A stretch of 64,000 nucleotides of DNA from an uncultured Bacteriovorax sp. (lineage in GTDB: Bacteria > Bdellovibrionota > Bacteriovoracia > Bacteriovoracales > Bacteriovoracaceae): the NCBI GenBank assembly GCA_946480715.1, contig CAMLKK010000012.1:1-64000 (forward strand). Reading direction: 5' to 3'. Shown in pieces: positions 10,365 through 19,507 of this stretch (positions within the stretch are counted from its first letter, which is position 1; the number at the start of each line of letters is the position of its first letter). The translations under genes and the position numbers were made by a program. Under the pieces are notes generated by a model. The model saw nothing but the letters and a program-made list of their open reading frames with translations, was not told the origin of the DNA and made no database searches.

Positions 10365-11354
10365 TTATTCGACAACAATTCCCTGTAACAAACTAGCATT
10401 CGCAATCAGGACTTCGCGAATTCCTAATGCTTCCATGTAACCTTGAACTAACAATAAATTCGTCACATCTGTTTGACGATAATCCCCAGTCAAATCCGCA
10501 TCACCTTTTTGAGCTTGTTGAGTTGATTTATCATCCAGCTCACGTAGCGAATAAGTAGGTTCTTTTAGGAGAAGCTGATTTTTGATCGATGATCCATGAA
10601 CACCGCCAACACCTACGAAAACGAGATCGCGGTTTTTGTTGAAGAAAAATGGGGGTACATGTAAACGTGCATAGGAACGAGCTAGCGCGATCGCATTGGG
10701 ACGAGATAGACCAATCGGGTTTGGAGTTCCACCTGACTCAATTGGTTTAAGTTGAAAAACTTCCATCACCATGTTTTTAAAATTAACCGAAGCGAGGCTT
10801 CCCAGATACATTTGCGTTTCGCCTTTTTCATCTTTAGACGTCATCTGCATTGATCCGCCGCCAATATCCCACACCACAATTTTTTTACCGGCATCTTGAA
10901 GAGGAATAACTGAGAGGGCCGAAGCATAACCAAGCATTGCCTCTTCTTCCTGGGAGATGACTTTTAAATTAAGTTTCAATTTTTTTGCAAAACGAGTGAT
11001 GATTTCTTTTCCATTTTTTGCTTTTCTAAAAACTGAAGTTGCTACCCCTTTAGTTTTTTTCGGTTTGTGAACTTTTCCTAGAGCAATGAGCTCCTGAAGA
11101 GCGGCCAGACCTTTCTCTTCCATTCCTTTTGAAATGGATTGGTCTTTTGATTTTTCGAAATCATCGTTATAACCAACGGAGCGCGACTCATTCACCAGCA
11201 CTTTAATAATTTTTTTACTGCAGATATCGACTTCGGCGACCATCATTTTTGTCGATCCAGAGCCAATATCAAGTCCCATCCTATTTTCGTTACAAACCTT
11301 AGCAAAGGCCGGTGTAACAAAAATAAAAGTTAATACAAACAGTAAATGTTTCAC
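10365..11354 (-). CDS. Exported Ppx/GppA-family phosphatase domain protein
   Basis: The ASKHA-fold exopolyphosphatase/pppGppase domain is clear: LDIGSGSTKMMVAE (phosphate-1 loop), the SQEEEAMLGY segment with the catalytic Glu, VVWDIGGGSMQM (phosphate-2 loop) and FVGVGGVHGS (adenosine-type loop). Unusually it begins with a typical signal peptide (MKHLLFVLTFIFVTPAFA), so the enzyme would act outside the cytoplasm. It is about 310 residues after cleavage and lacks the C-terminal HD domain of long Ppx. The stop abuts the convergent hydrolase stop. It is separated by 9 bp from the membrane protein upstream at 11364, so co-transcription is likely. Hydrolysis of polyphosphate or nucleotide outside the inner membrane is inferred only. 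Confidence 0.82.
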   Translation of the reverse strand: MKHLLFVLTFIFVTPAFAKVCNENRMGLDIGSGSTKMMVAEVDICSKKIIKVLVNESRSVGYNDDFEKSKDQSISKGMEEKGLAALQELIALGKVHKPKKTKGVATSVFRKAKNGKEIITRFAKKLKLNLKVISQEEEAMLGYASALSVIPLQDAGKKIVVWDIGGGSMQMTSKDEKGETQMYLGSLASVNFKNMVMEVFQLKPIESGGTPNPIGLSRPNAIALARSYARLHVPPFFFNKNRDLVFVGVGGVHGSSIKNQLLLKEPTYSLRELDDKSTQQAQKGDADLTGDYRQTDVTNLLLVQGYMEALGIREVLIANASLLQGIVVE

Positions 11355-11363
11355 GGATATCTC

Positions 11364-12332
11364 CTAATAAGTCTTCGTTTGAATAAAAGTAGAAAAACGC
11401 TCATTTCCCCGCTTCCAAATAATGGCATCATAGATGAAATGAGAAATCAGCGGTGTCGTTAGTAGCGCAAGGGCAAGTGAATCGAGAGGATCAAAAAGAT
11501 CGATGATGTCTGTTTGATAATAATCGAAAAGAGCACCAATTCCAAAAAGCAAAGTAAGAAAAAAGAAAGCATATTTTTTAATGAATGGAACTTTATGAGT
11601 CAAAACTAATCTTTTTTCCATTAAGAAAAAATAAGGAACCGCATGGGAAAAAATAAGAAGAGCATAACTTTGCAGTTGATCCTTTGAATAGATGAAGGAA
11701 AAGGCGTAGACGACAGTAAAGAAAATCATCGAAAGCATGCCGCGAATATTTTTTTGGAGTGCGAGAGTCGTTCCGATGACGAGCACTCCTATGAAATAAA
11801 GAATAAGGCCATATCCATGACAGACCTCAAGTGTTGTTTGGGGAAACCACTGTGAAAGTTCGAGTGGTTTAATAATCGCTTCACCGAGAACTCCAGAGGT
11901 CATATTGGATTTTAAGTGAAAAAGAATGAATGGCATCATCGTCAAAAAATAATAGCTCCATTTTACGATGGTGGCGTTTTTCTTTTCACCGATTCTATAA
12001 AGAAAGGTAACGCCTAATCCCTGGCGCATATTATGAAAAATTGTGAAATAAAAAATGTACATGAAGAAATAAGGTTCAAAAGCGAGATGGATTGCAAGAT
12101 TCAAAAAGAATGACCCCAGCAAAACGATCCAAACATATTTTTTGCGGATCTCTTCCGGATCAGCGAGAACTTCCAGCAGTGTTGAATAGACATGACCGCC
12201 ATCAAGAAAATAAATGGTCAATAAAACGAATGCACTAGAGGCCAGGATATTTGTTGTCATCGTCAAGATAAAGACAATGAACGTTGCTGCAAATATTTTT
12301 AAAAAGTCTTCTCGATACGCCTGGAAAATCAT
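11364..12332 (-). CDS. Multi-pass inner-membrane protein of unknown function
   Basis: About nine hydrophobic segments spread over 322 residues, no signal peptide beyond the first helix. Polar positions inside the membrane include DGGHVYSTLLE near residue 45, a HLAFEPYFF stretch and FHNMRQGLG, whose conserved-looking His residues could bind metal or cofactor. I do not recognise the family. It overlaps the stop of nothing downstream but shares 4 bp with the NTF2-like gene upstream (12329-12733), and lies 9 bp from the exported Ppx-like gene, so the three are probably one operon. Confidence 0.72.
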   Translation of the reverse strand: MIFQAYREDFLKIFAATFIVFILTMTTNILASSAFVLLTIYFLDGGHVYSTLLEVLADPEEIRKKYVWIVLLGSFFLNLAIHLAFEPYFFMYIFYFTIFHNMRQGLGVTFLYRIGEKKNATIVKWSYYFLTMMPFILFHLKSNMTSGVLGEAIIKPLELSQWFPQTTLEVCHGYGLILYFIGVLVIGTTLALQKNIRGMLSMIFFTVVYAFSFIYSKDQLQSYALLIFSHAVPYFFLMEKRLVLTHKVPFIKKYAFFFLTLLFGIGALFDYYQTDIIDLFDPLDSLALALLTTPLISHFIYDAIIWKRGNERFSTFIQTKTY

Positions 12333-12733
12333 TTGACCAGTTCAATCCATAGAGGAAGATTGTAGTACGTGCTGACTCTAGTGACTTTATTGTTTCTTAC
12401 TTCAAAAAAGCTTCCTGCGCGAATGCTGTAAGTTTGATTTCTGGCAGGAGGAAGAGATCCATCCGTCTTAAGGTAAGTGCCGTGAACCATGAATTCTGCA
12501 GAGAAATTTATTCCGTTGCCAGCATCCATGACAATAATATCTGTAAGATTCTCTTTATAACATTCATTCATGTGATCTAAGAACTTAGCAAAGGTAGCTT
12601 TCCCCGATTGAACTTTACCTTGATTAATTTCATGGACAATATTTTCGTCCACCAATTCCAGCATGCCTTGAGCATCACCACGGTTAAAAACTTCAAAATA
12701 GCTTTCAATTAAACGTTTGCCAGATATGTTCAT
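12329..12733 (-). CDS. NTF2/SnoaL-like ketosteroid-isomerase-related protein
   Basis: A 134-aa single-domain protein with the cone-shaped NTF2-like pattern: an N-terminal helix (LIESYFEVFNRGDAQGMLELVDENIVHEINQG), a middle SGKATFAKFLDHM helix, then strands ending in AGSFFEVRNNKVTRVSTYYN. This matches the ketosteroid-isomerase-related SnoaL group. The ligand is unknown. It is the first gene of the run that continues with the membrane protein (4-bp overlap) and the exported Ppx-like protein. Confidence 0.8.
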   Translation of the reverse strand: MNISGKRLIESYFEVFNRGDAQGMLELVDENIVHEINQGKVQSGKATFAKFLDHMNECYKENLTDIIVMDAGNGINFSAEFMVHGTYLKTDGSLPPARNQTYSIRAGSFFEVRNNKVTRVSTYYNLPLWIELVK

Positions 12734-12809
12734 AGGTTCTCCAAAAATGATGACTCAATAAGGGTAACGAGGGCTGGATTTAAAAGCAAGCCTGGCGTAT
12801 ATTTGGGGG

Positions 12810-14813
12810 ATGAAAAATAAATATTTTGGCACTCCTAAACTTAGGTTTCTCTACTCTTTATTCTTTTTGCAAATCATCATGTACACACTCTTTAGATTTG
12901 TGTTCTTGATTTGGTTTAAAGACGGCATCACTCCTGGAAGCGCAGGGCTGGTCATGCAGAATCTTTTTTTAGGTTTACGCTTTGATATTCGTCTAGCGAT
13001 GTTCATGTTGGTTCCAGCCATTATCTTCATCAATCTGCCGCTCAATCCGGCCTTTAAAGTCCGTTTCCACAATGGTCTTTACACAATCTTGTTGGGATTT
13101 GTTTCGTTCCTCTACGTTGTGGACATTGGCTATTTCTCATACTTAAAATCGCGATTAAATGCGACGATCATCCAATTTTTCAAGAACCCGATCATTTCAT
13201 TTGAAATGGTACGCGAGTCGTATCCATGGTTTTGGATCCTCTTGCTCGTCATTGCAGTGACAGTTCTCATCTGGTTTTTGATTCGTACGTTCATCACACC
13301 AAAACTTATGGGATCACCTCTTAATGCGAATAATCGCACTCGCTTTTTTGGTGCAGTCATTTTCCTTTTCTTTTTTGCCTGGGGAATTTACGGATCAATT
13401 AAAGCCTATCCGCTACGTTGGTCAGAAGCATTCTCAACTCCAGATTCGTTTGCTTCAAACCTTTCCCTCAATCCTGTTCTTTATGTCGCCGACACATACA
13501 CGTTTCGCGTAGCTGAGTTTGAAAAAGAAAAGGCCGCTGAGTACTACGATGTTGTGGCAAACTTTTTAGGTGTGGATTCACCAGATAAACTTAATCTTAA
13601 TTTCGTAAGAAGTTTTCCAGGTGATGAAACAAAACGTTTAGTTAAACCAAATGTTGTCGTCATTGTAATGGAATCGATGGCGTATTTTAAGACAGGAATC
13701 GGCGGTTCAGCTGTTAACCCTACGCCATTCATCGATACCCTGGCAAAAGAGTCACTTCTTTTTACAAATTTCTACACACCCACTGTTGCAACAGCGAGAT
13801 CAATCTTCGCGGCCGTAACAAGTATTCCAGATACGTCAAAAGTTAAAACAGGATCAAGAAATCCTCTTGTTGTTAATCAACATACAATCATGTCAGAGTT
13901 TGATGGTTATCAGAAATATTACTTTCTGGGAGGATCGGCGAATTGGGGAAATATTCGCGGAGTATTCTCCAATAACATTCCTAATTTAAAAATTTACGAA
14001 GAAGGTTCTTACAAATCTCCACGTGTTGATGTTTGGGGAATTTCAGATTTAGATCTTTTTAAAGAATCGTTTGCTGTTTTGAGTGACGATGAAAAAACAC
14101 CAAAACCATTCTTTGCTTTTATTCAAAGTTCGGGCTTTCACCGTCCTTATACAATTCCTGACAACAGCGATGATTTCAAGGCCCTCACAGCTAAAGAAAT
14201 CTCAATGAAAGAACTATTGGACTACGGCTTTGATACACTCGAAGAATACAATGCCATGAGACTGCAGGATTATTCACTTGGACGCTTTTTTGAAATGGCG
14301 AAAAAAAGCAAGTGGTATGACAACACGATCTTTGTTGTTTTCGGAGACCACGCATTGCCAGATATGCAGGCGAAAAACGTTCCGATGTGGAAAAGAGGAT
14401 TACAAAACGGCTATCACGTTCCTTTCATCATTCACGGACCAAAATTTGTTCAAACCGGAATTGAAACTAAAATTGCATCTGAAGTTGATGTGATGCCTAC
14501 ACTAGCGGGAATGGCCGGTATTCCGTACAAAACAAGAAGCTTAGGACGCGATCTTTTCAATCCGAAGTTTGATACCTACCGAGCGGCGTTTTCATACAAC
14601 TGGTCTGCTCCCTTCAACATCAGTCTTGTGGACAGTGAATTTTATTATGACTACATCCCGTACAATGGTCAGGCGAAACTGGTGAAATACGGTGAGTCTA
14701 ACGACAACGTCAAAGATCAGTATCCTGAAAAATTTAAGGAGATGGAAGCTCTGACAAAAGGCCTCTACGAATCAGCAAGATTTATCATGAATAACAATCC
14801 ACATATTCCTTAG
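12810..14813 (+). CDS. LTA-synthase-family membrane phospho-/sulfo-transferase
   Basis: About five N-terminal membrane helices (residues 10-190) lead to a large periplasmic alkaline-phosphatase/sulfatase-fold domain. Landmarks are VVVIVMESM (first metal Glu), PTPFIDTLAKES, TPTVATARSIFAAVTS with the likely nucleophile Thr, FFAFIQSSGFHRPY (His) and FVVFGDHALPD (Asp-His metal pair). This is the LtaS-like group, whose diderm members transfer phosphoglycerol or related groups to envelope glycans or are hydrolases. The product is at 667 aa full length. Four bases at the 3' end overlap the convergent peroxidase gene. The donor and acceptor cannot be predicted. Confidence 0.88.
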   Translation: MKNKYFGTPKLRFLYSLFFLQIIMYTLFRFVFLIWFKDGITPGSAGLVMQNLFLGLRFDIRLAMFMLVPAIIFINLPLNPAFKVRFHNGLYTILLGFVSFLYVVDIGYFSYLKSRLNATIIQFFKNPIISFEMVRESYPWFWILLLVIAVTVLIWFLIRTFITPKLMGSPLNANNRTRFFGAVIFLFFFAWGIYGSIKAYPLRWSEAFSTPDSFASNLSLNPVLYVADTYTFRVAEFEKEKAAEYYDVVANFLGVDSPDKLNLNFVRSFPGDETKRLVKPNVVVIVMESMAYFKTGIGGSAVNPTPFIDTLAKESLLFTNFYTPTVATARSIFAAVTSIPDTSKVKTGSRNPLVVNQHTIMSEFDGYQKYYFLGGSANWGNIRGVFSNNIPNLKIYEEGSYKSPRVDVWGISDLDLFKESFAVLSDDEKTPKPFFAFIQSSGFHRPYTIPDNSDDFKALTAKEISMKELLDYGFDTLEEYNAMRLQDYSLGRFFEMAKKSKWYDNTIFVVFGDHALPDMQAKNVPMWKRGLQNGYHVPFIIHGPKFVQTGIETKIASEVDVMPTLAGMAGIPYKTRSLGRDLFNPKFDTYRAAFSYNWSAPFNISLVDSEFYYDYIPYNGQAKLVKYGESNDNVKDQYPEKFKEMEALTKGLYESARFIMNNNPHIP

Positions 14814-16093
14814 AATTCTTTTGATTTCCATTTCGGATCTGTAAGCCCATTTGATAAGAAAGCTTCCAGATCCGACATTTCTTCTTCTGTCAGTCCTAAT
14901 CCTTGTCTTAAAAATGGCGCTTGGATCGCCCCGAAAATTTCTTTCATCGTTTGCGAATCATTTAAGATTTCAACTTCAACCGGAAATTCCTTACGACGTT
15001 CAGGGGTGAGATCGAAGTGATGAAGTGAATGACGAATATTATTATAGTGAGTGATAACTTCTTTAAGCGTTTTGAATGCTCCATTGTGCATGTAAGGAGC
15101 TGTTAACCCTACGTTGATAAGCGAAGGAGTTTTAAAAAAATGATTGCGGAAAGTTTCGTTGTTGATTTCACCACGCCCGCGATCTTGGGCCGTTGGTTTT
15201 GCACCAATGTGAGGTACTCCGACTGATGTAAAAAAGATATTAAGACCAAGCATGTTTCCCTGGTGACAGGTAATACAGCGACCACGATCAATGAAAACCG
15301 CTAAACCTTTTTTCTCTTTTTCTGAAAGTGCAGTATCATCACCAGCGACATAACGATGAAATGGACTTGTGTTGGATTGAAAATGTTGTTTCATGAAAGT
15401 GCCGAGAGCTTCACCGACATGGCCGATGTTAACGTTCTTAACGTTGTTATTGATCTCGGGATAAGCTTGATTAAATAATCTAATATAGCGGTCTTTATCA
15501 CTCGCCTCTTCTGTCGTTAAACGTTTGATGAGAAGATCCCATGCTTCCAGATTTGTTTTAGCGTCTGCGATTTCATTATCGCCTTTTTTTCCACGCATTT
15601 CTTCATGTGAAAGCAGTGGAAAAATGGCCTGTGCCGAAGGTGAACTCGTCATGACACTGGTGATGTGAGCGGCCTGTGGATTTTTTCCATTGAGAGCGGG
15701 TTCAGGTGTTGTAAAAATGTGATCCACCGGATTGTAGTGAACGCGCCCATCCCAAAACATAAATAATTGTCCCGGTTGCCCAAGATTAAAAAGCGCTTGA
15801 GAATTTCTGCGCAGGACTCCTTTTCCATCTTCTGTTTGCGAAAGAGGAAGTGCATCACTTGTTCCCATCATAGGATTGTGACATGTATGACAACTGACAT
15901 TTCTGTTACCGGAAAGATTAGTCTCAATAAAAAGTTTTTTCCCCAGCTCTACTTTTGCCGTATTAGATTCCTTCACGATTAATTCTAATGGATCGACTTG
16001 GAAAAACATCAGTCGCTGACGTAAATAGTCATCAAGATTTTTTGCACTAGCAGTATGTGAAAGAATGAAAGAAAGGAAGAATAGAATTTTCAT
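14810..16093 (-). CDS. Di-heme cytochrome c peroxidase (CcpA/MauG family)
   Basis: Periplasmic peroxidase reducing H2O2 with electrons from c-type cytochromes. Two heme-binding CxxCH motifs are visible: CHTCH (in NVSCHTCHNP) and CITCH (in GRCITCHQG). Family blocks around them include LGKKLFIET, FWDGRVHYNP and the late TPSLINVGLTAPYMHNGAFKTL with an axial Met. The start ATG at 16093 gives a good signal peptide; an upstream TTG at 16168 would add 25 unsuitable residues. It ends in a 4-bp overlap with the convergent LTA-synthase-like gene. Oxidative defence is likely. Confidence 0.92.
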   Translation of the reverse strand: MKILFFLSFILSHTASAKNLDDYLRQRLMFFQVDPLELIVKESNTAKVELGKKLFIETNLSGNRNVSCHTCHNPMMGTSDALPLSQTEDGKGVLRRNSQALFNLGQPGQLFMFWDGRVHYNPVDHIFTTPEPALNGKNPQAAHITSVMTSSPSAQAIFPLLSHEEMRGKKGDNEIADAKTNLEAWDLLIKRLTTEEASDKDRYIRLFNQAYPEINNNVKNVNIGHVGEALGTFMKQHFQSNTSPFHRYVAGDDTALSEKEKKGLAVFIDRGRCITCHQGNMLGLNIFFTSVGVPHIGAKPTAQDRGRGEINNETFRNHFFKTPSLINVGLTAPYMHNGAFKTLKEVITHYNNIRHSLHHFDLTPERRKEFPVEVEILNDSQTMKEIFGAIQAPFLRQGLGLTEEEMSDLEAFLSNGLTDPKWKSKEF

Positions 16094-16194
16094 TGGTGCG
16101 GATTGTAGCATTAACGTTTTATTAAGAAAAACAGACTCGCCTAAAAATTTCGCGTGTGATAGCGTCAAAGCATTAACATTCCAAAGAGAGAATT

Positions 16195-17274
16195 ATGACG
16201 AAAAAAGCTGCTAAACCAGTAAAAACAATTATTGATCCAAACGCAAAAGCAAGTTCTGCGGATGGAATCTATGGACTTCCTTTTAAAGAATCGGAAGCAA
16301 AAGTTGTTTTCCTTCCTATTCCTTGGGATGTGACGACTTCTTATCAAGCAGGAACAAGTACAGGTCCGGAAGCTATTTTAAGAGCTTCTGAACAAATTGA
16401 TTTTTTCGATCTCGATTATGTTGATGCTTATCAAGCAGGGCTTTTTATGAAAAAAGAAAGCTCCGCAATCAAAAAACTCAATACAGCTGGACGTGCTCTC
16501 GCAAAAAAAATTATCGATGCCGACGATGCAACTTTAGCAAAAAGTAAAACTCTCCAGGCTTCATTAAAAAAAGTTAATGAAATTTGCGAGCAATTGAACA
16601 ACGAAGTTTACAAAGATACAAAAAAACTTCTTGAACAAGATAAGATTTCAGTTGTTGTCGGTGGTGATCACGCGACTCCATTTGGTGCCATTAAAGCTTA
16701 CGCTGAAAAATTTCCGGGAATGGGTGTTCTGCATTTTGATGCTCACTCAGATACACGTATTGGTTACATGGGATTCGTCAACTCTCACGCTTCAATCATG
16801 TACAACGTGATGGAAAAAATTCCTAATGTAAAAAAACTCGTCCAAGTTGGTATTCGCGATTTCTGTGAACAAGAATTCAACTACACTCGCGACAATAAAA
16901 AAATTGATATCTACTTTGATCAGCAATTGCATGAGCGCAAACTCTCAGGTGAAAGTTTCCAGAAAATCGCAAAAGAAATTGTCTCTAAACTTCCAGAGAA
17001 AGTTTATATTTCATTTGATATTGACGGACTTGATCCGCGTTTTTGTCCGAACACTGGAACGCCAGTTCCCGGTGGATTGGATTACCCAGAAGTCATCTAC
17101 ATCATCAACGAGCTTGTGAGAGCTAAAAAAACAATTGTAGGCTTCGATCTTGTTGAAGTAGCTCCTCATCCGAAAAAAACGGATGAGTGGGATGCAAACG
17201 TCGGAATGAGACTTCTCTACAAAATGACATCAGCTACACTAGCAAGCCAGGGACTTATAGAGTTGAGAAAGTAA
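16195..17274 (+). CDS. Agmatinase/arginase-family ureohydrolase
   Basis: Binuclear manganese hydrolase of the ureohydrolase superfamily. All metal-ligand motifs are present: VGGDHAT, DAHSDTR with its following NSHAS, and SFDIDGLDP, plus GTPVPGGLDYPE and the acidic GFDLVEVAPHP end. This fits agmatinase best, although formimidoylglutamase-like substrates are not excluded. It carries an insertion of roughly 50 charged helical residues between about 95 and 145 (Lys/Glu/Asp-rich), absent from short agmatinases. An AGAGAG ribosome site precedes the ATG. The next gene starts 2 bp after its stop. Confidence 0.9.
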   Translation: MTKKAAKPVKTIIDPNAKASSADGIYGLPFKESEAKVVFLPIPWDVTTSYQAGTSTGPEAILRASEQIDFFDLDYVDAYQAGLFMKKESSAIKKLNTAGRALAKKIIDADDATLAKSKTLQASLKKVNEICEQLNNEVYKDTKKLLEQDKISVVVGGDHATPFGAIKAYAEKFPGMGVLHFDAHSDTRIGYMGFVNSHASIMYNVMEKIPNVKKLVQVGIRDFCEQEFNYTRDNKKIDIYFDQQLHERKLSGESFQKIAKEIVSKLPEKVYISFDIDGLDPRFCPNTGTPVPGGLDYPEVIYIINELVRAKKTIVGFDLVEVAPHPKKTDEWDANVGMRLLYKMTSATLASQGLIELRK

Positions 17275-17276
17275 CA

Positions 17277-18143
17277 ATGAAAAGTATTCTACTTTTCATT
17301 CTATTCACTTCGACAACTTTTGCGGAAACTAAGAAACCTGTTCTCATGTGGGCCTTCCCCACATCGAGCAAAGCTTTGCCTCCGCCGAAAACAAATATTT
17401 TGGATGCAAAACATCCTCTCTTCAAACTTTATCACGATGAGCTGGCCGACTATGATCAACAAATCATGGCGGCCACTATCACGCGCATCGAAGCTGATAT
17501 GAAAAGTAAACGTTTGATCTGTTATCCCGGAAGTTCTGAATACACCCGCAGACGTTCATTTGCTTATCTCACCTCTCAATACATCCAACCTGCTCCTCAG
17601 CTCATTATGACTGAAGGTAAAGGCAAAGAATTGATGAAGAAGTTTGGCGGCCATGTCACCCTCAAAAAAGTCATTCAGATGGAAGGATTGAAAGGATCGC
17701 TGGCCGAAGGCCGCTCATTTGGCGAAACCATTGATCGCATACTCGCTTCACAGGAGGCGGGCAATTATAAAAGACAGGTTTATAATACATTTATTCAAAC
17801 CGTTACTCCGCAAATTAAAAATGGAAGAGTTGATTACACCTTGGAGTATCCCTTCGTTGTTCAGGCGATGGAAAAAGAAGATACGAATGGCAAAGTCCGT
17901 TTGATGATTATCCCGCTGGAAGATGCTGAACATTTCGTCACTCAATATACGGCCTGTTCAAAAACACCTGAAGGTTTGGCCATCATTAAGAGACTGGATA
18001 AAATTGTGAAGAAGAATGTTTCTGATCCGAATTACTGGAAAGGTGTAATGGATTCAATTGAACCAAAAGATCGAGCAGAGTTTCAAAAGCACATTGATAA
18101 ATTTATTGTTAATCGTTCTAAAGAATCAGTCGTCATCGACTAA
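17277..18143 (+). CDS. Periplasmic solute-binding-like protein (TIGR02285 type)
   Basis: Signal peptide (MKSILLFILFTSTTFA) followed by a two-lobed family-3 binding-protein-like chain. The pattern of an early WAFP..PP segment, MAATITRIEADMKSKRLICYPG, RRRSFAYLTSQYIQPAPQLI and a late DYTLEYPFVVQAM is that of the TIGR02285 group of proteins related to amino-acid binding proteins but usually without a transporter. The start at 17277 is 2 bp past the agmatinase stop; a longer in-frame opening inside agmatinase has no signal sequence and is unlikely. Co-transcription with the ureohydrolase suggests an amino-acid or polyamine ligand, by inference. An intrinsic terminator follows. Confidence 0.72.
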   Translation: MKSILLFILFTSTTFAETKKPVLMWAFPTSSKALPPPKTNILDAKHPLFKLYHDELADYDQQIMAATITRIEADMKSKRLICYPGSSEYTRRRSFAYLTSQYIQPAPQLIMTEGKGKELMKKFGGHVTLKKVIQMEGLKGSLAEGRSFGETIDRILASQEAGNYKRQVYNTFIQTVTPQIKNGRVDYTLEYPFVVQAMEKEDTNGKVRLMIIPLEDAEHFVTQYTACSKTPEGLAIIKRLDKIVKKNVSDPNYWKGVMDSIEPKDRAEFQKHIDKFIVNRSKESVVID

Positions 18144-18152
18144 AATAAAAAA

Positions 18153-18175
18153 GCCCCGGATCCACGGGGCCTTTT
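18153..18175 (+). terminator. Intrinsic terminator after the agmatinase operon
   Basis: GCCCCG, six-base loop, CGGGGC, then CTTTT. It lies 10 bp past the stop of the binding-like protein and in the plus direction ends the agmatinase transcript. Confidence 0.85.
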
Positions 18176-18198
18176 AATTCAATTTAATTTAAGCGACT

Positions 18199-18447
18199 TC
18201 ATAATTTGTGGCGGGAGCATGAGCGAATAAATCTAAGTCCTGGTGGGCCATCTGAGGCATAAACTCCAACAGTCGCAATCACCAGAGCAAAGGCCACTGC
18301 ATATTCAGCGGTACCCAACACGACAGACTCTCTGAGTAGACCTCCAGTATAGGCATCAGCAAAAGCAAACGCCGTCACCAGCATCAGGCACGTACTCCAG
18401 AATGAAGTCTGGTTGTTACCCTCAATGAAGTTTTTTGTCATATGCAT
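18199..18447 (-). CDS. Small two-helix membrane protein (82 aa), unknown
   Basis: Start ATG at 18447 sits 8 nt from a clean AGGAG, which supports this start over a longer reading frame to 18561. The product has two hydrophobic segments (about residues 15-35 and 45-62) separated by a short acidic turn, and a basic Arg/Cys/His tail. I recognise no family. The base composition is like its neighbours. A good ribosome site plus paired membrane helices make it a credible small gene, but conservation is untested. Confidence 0.5.
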   Translation of the reverse strand: MHMTKNFIEGNNQTSFWSTCLMLVTAFAFADAYTGGLLRESVVLGTAEYAVAFALVIATVGVYASDGPPGLRFIRSCSRHKL

Positions 18448-18637
18448 AGACTGTACTCCTATCGCAATTTCCGGATGGTTTGTTTGGAAAGTTGCGATGG
18501 AGTTATTATAGGAGTGATCGGTGTTAATCTGAAATTTCCCTGTAGTACTATCACTTTTCATGAAGTTACCTGGTCCAATTGTCTCAAGATAAGACTTTTA
18601 AGTGCCCATTTTCTGAGGATTGTGAGAGGCTATACCA

Positions 18638-19507
18638 ATGAAAAAAACACTTCTGCCCTTTCTATTGTTCTTTTTAAGCGCTTGTAGCTCAAAACCGTCA
18701 CGAATCATCAGTAATGAGCTGACAATGGCGGATAACCAGTATTGGAACGCTCTCACGATTGATATATTGAAAGACAAGAAAGAAGTAATCGCATCTATCC
18801 CCCATATCGAACAAGATTTAACAGACCCATCTTTGCTTGCACACTGGGGACAGAGTTTGAATTTCGATTCGAATGCAAAAAAAATCATTGTCGATCATCA
18901 GATTATAAGCAAACTGCAAGAAGCATTCGGTGTGAAAAATGATAATCTGCACGTCCATGCAGGAATCATTCACACTTATGGCTACCTCTTTAGCATCATC
19001 GAAACACCATATGGGTATAAACGTGAACGTTGGATTGCACCGACATTGAATGTTGGTTTCAATTTGCAGAATGATTCTCTTGTTCCATGGACTTCAGAAG
19101 GTTCACTCTTTTCGAATGTGACTTATTTTGCGGGAAAAATTGCTTTCAAAAAAACGTCTGTTGAAAATTTAAAAAATGTATCGACGGAACTTCGGCACTT
19201 CAATTACAACGAGCTGAAGGTTACGCGTTTGGAAGAAACAATTCCTGGTTATAAACTTGTCACCAGTTTTGTAAAATTACTCGCAAAAGCTCCGGATGAA
19301 AAAAATGACTATCTTCTCATTTATTCTACGATCAATCTTGAATCGCAAAAGGAAGAATTGATTACGGCCTTTCCGGTAAATGAAGAGACTTTTAAGAAAA
19401 CGACTGATCCAAAAGATTTGGGTGCAAATAAATCAATCACTCTCCGCTACAATGCTTTCATTCCAGATATGGGAACAAGCTTTAAGGGGCTGCGATCTCT
19501 TTTGTAG
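18638..19507 (+). CDS. Putative lipoprotein, unknown
   Basis: A lipoprotein signal peptide ends in LSAC, the lipobox Cys at about residue 16 followed by Ser-Ser-Lys. The ~270-residue mature part is mixed alpha/beta, with no motif I recognise. The 3' end overlaps the convergent MscS-family gene by 26 bp. It would be anchored in the inner or outer membrane on the periplasmic side. Confidence 0.72.
   Translation: MKKTLLPFLLFFLSACSSKPSRIISNELTMADNQYWNALTIDILKDKKEVIASIPHIEQDLTDPSLLAHWGQSLNFDSNAKKIIVDHQIISKLQEAFGVKNDNLHVHAGIIHTYGYLFSIIETPYGYKRERWIAPTLNVGFNLQNDSLVPWTSEGSLFSNVTYFAGKIAFKKTSVENLKNVSTELRHFNYNELKVTRLEETIPGYKLVTSFVKLLAKAPDEKNDYLLIYSTINLESQKEELITAFPVNEETFKKTTDPKDLGANKSITLRYNAFIPDMGTSFKGLRSLL

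Noticed and set aside
18442..18687. An 81-codon plus-strand open frame before the lipoprotein
   Set aside because: It overlaps both the small membrane gene and the lipoprotein start, has no ribosome site and no sensible composition.
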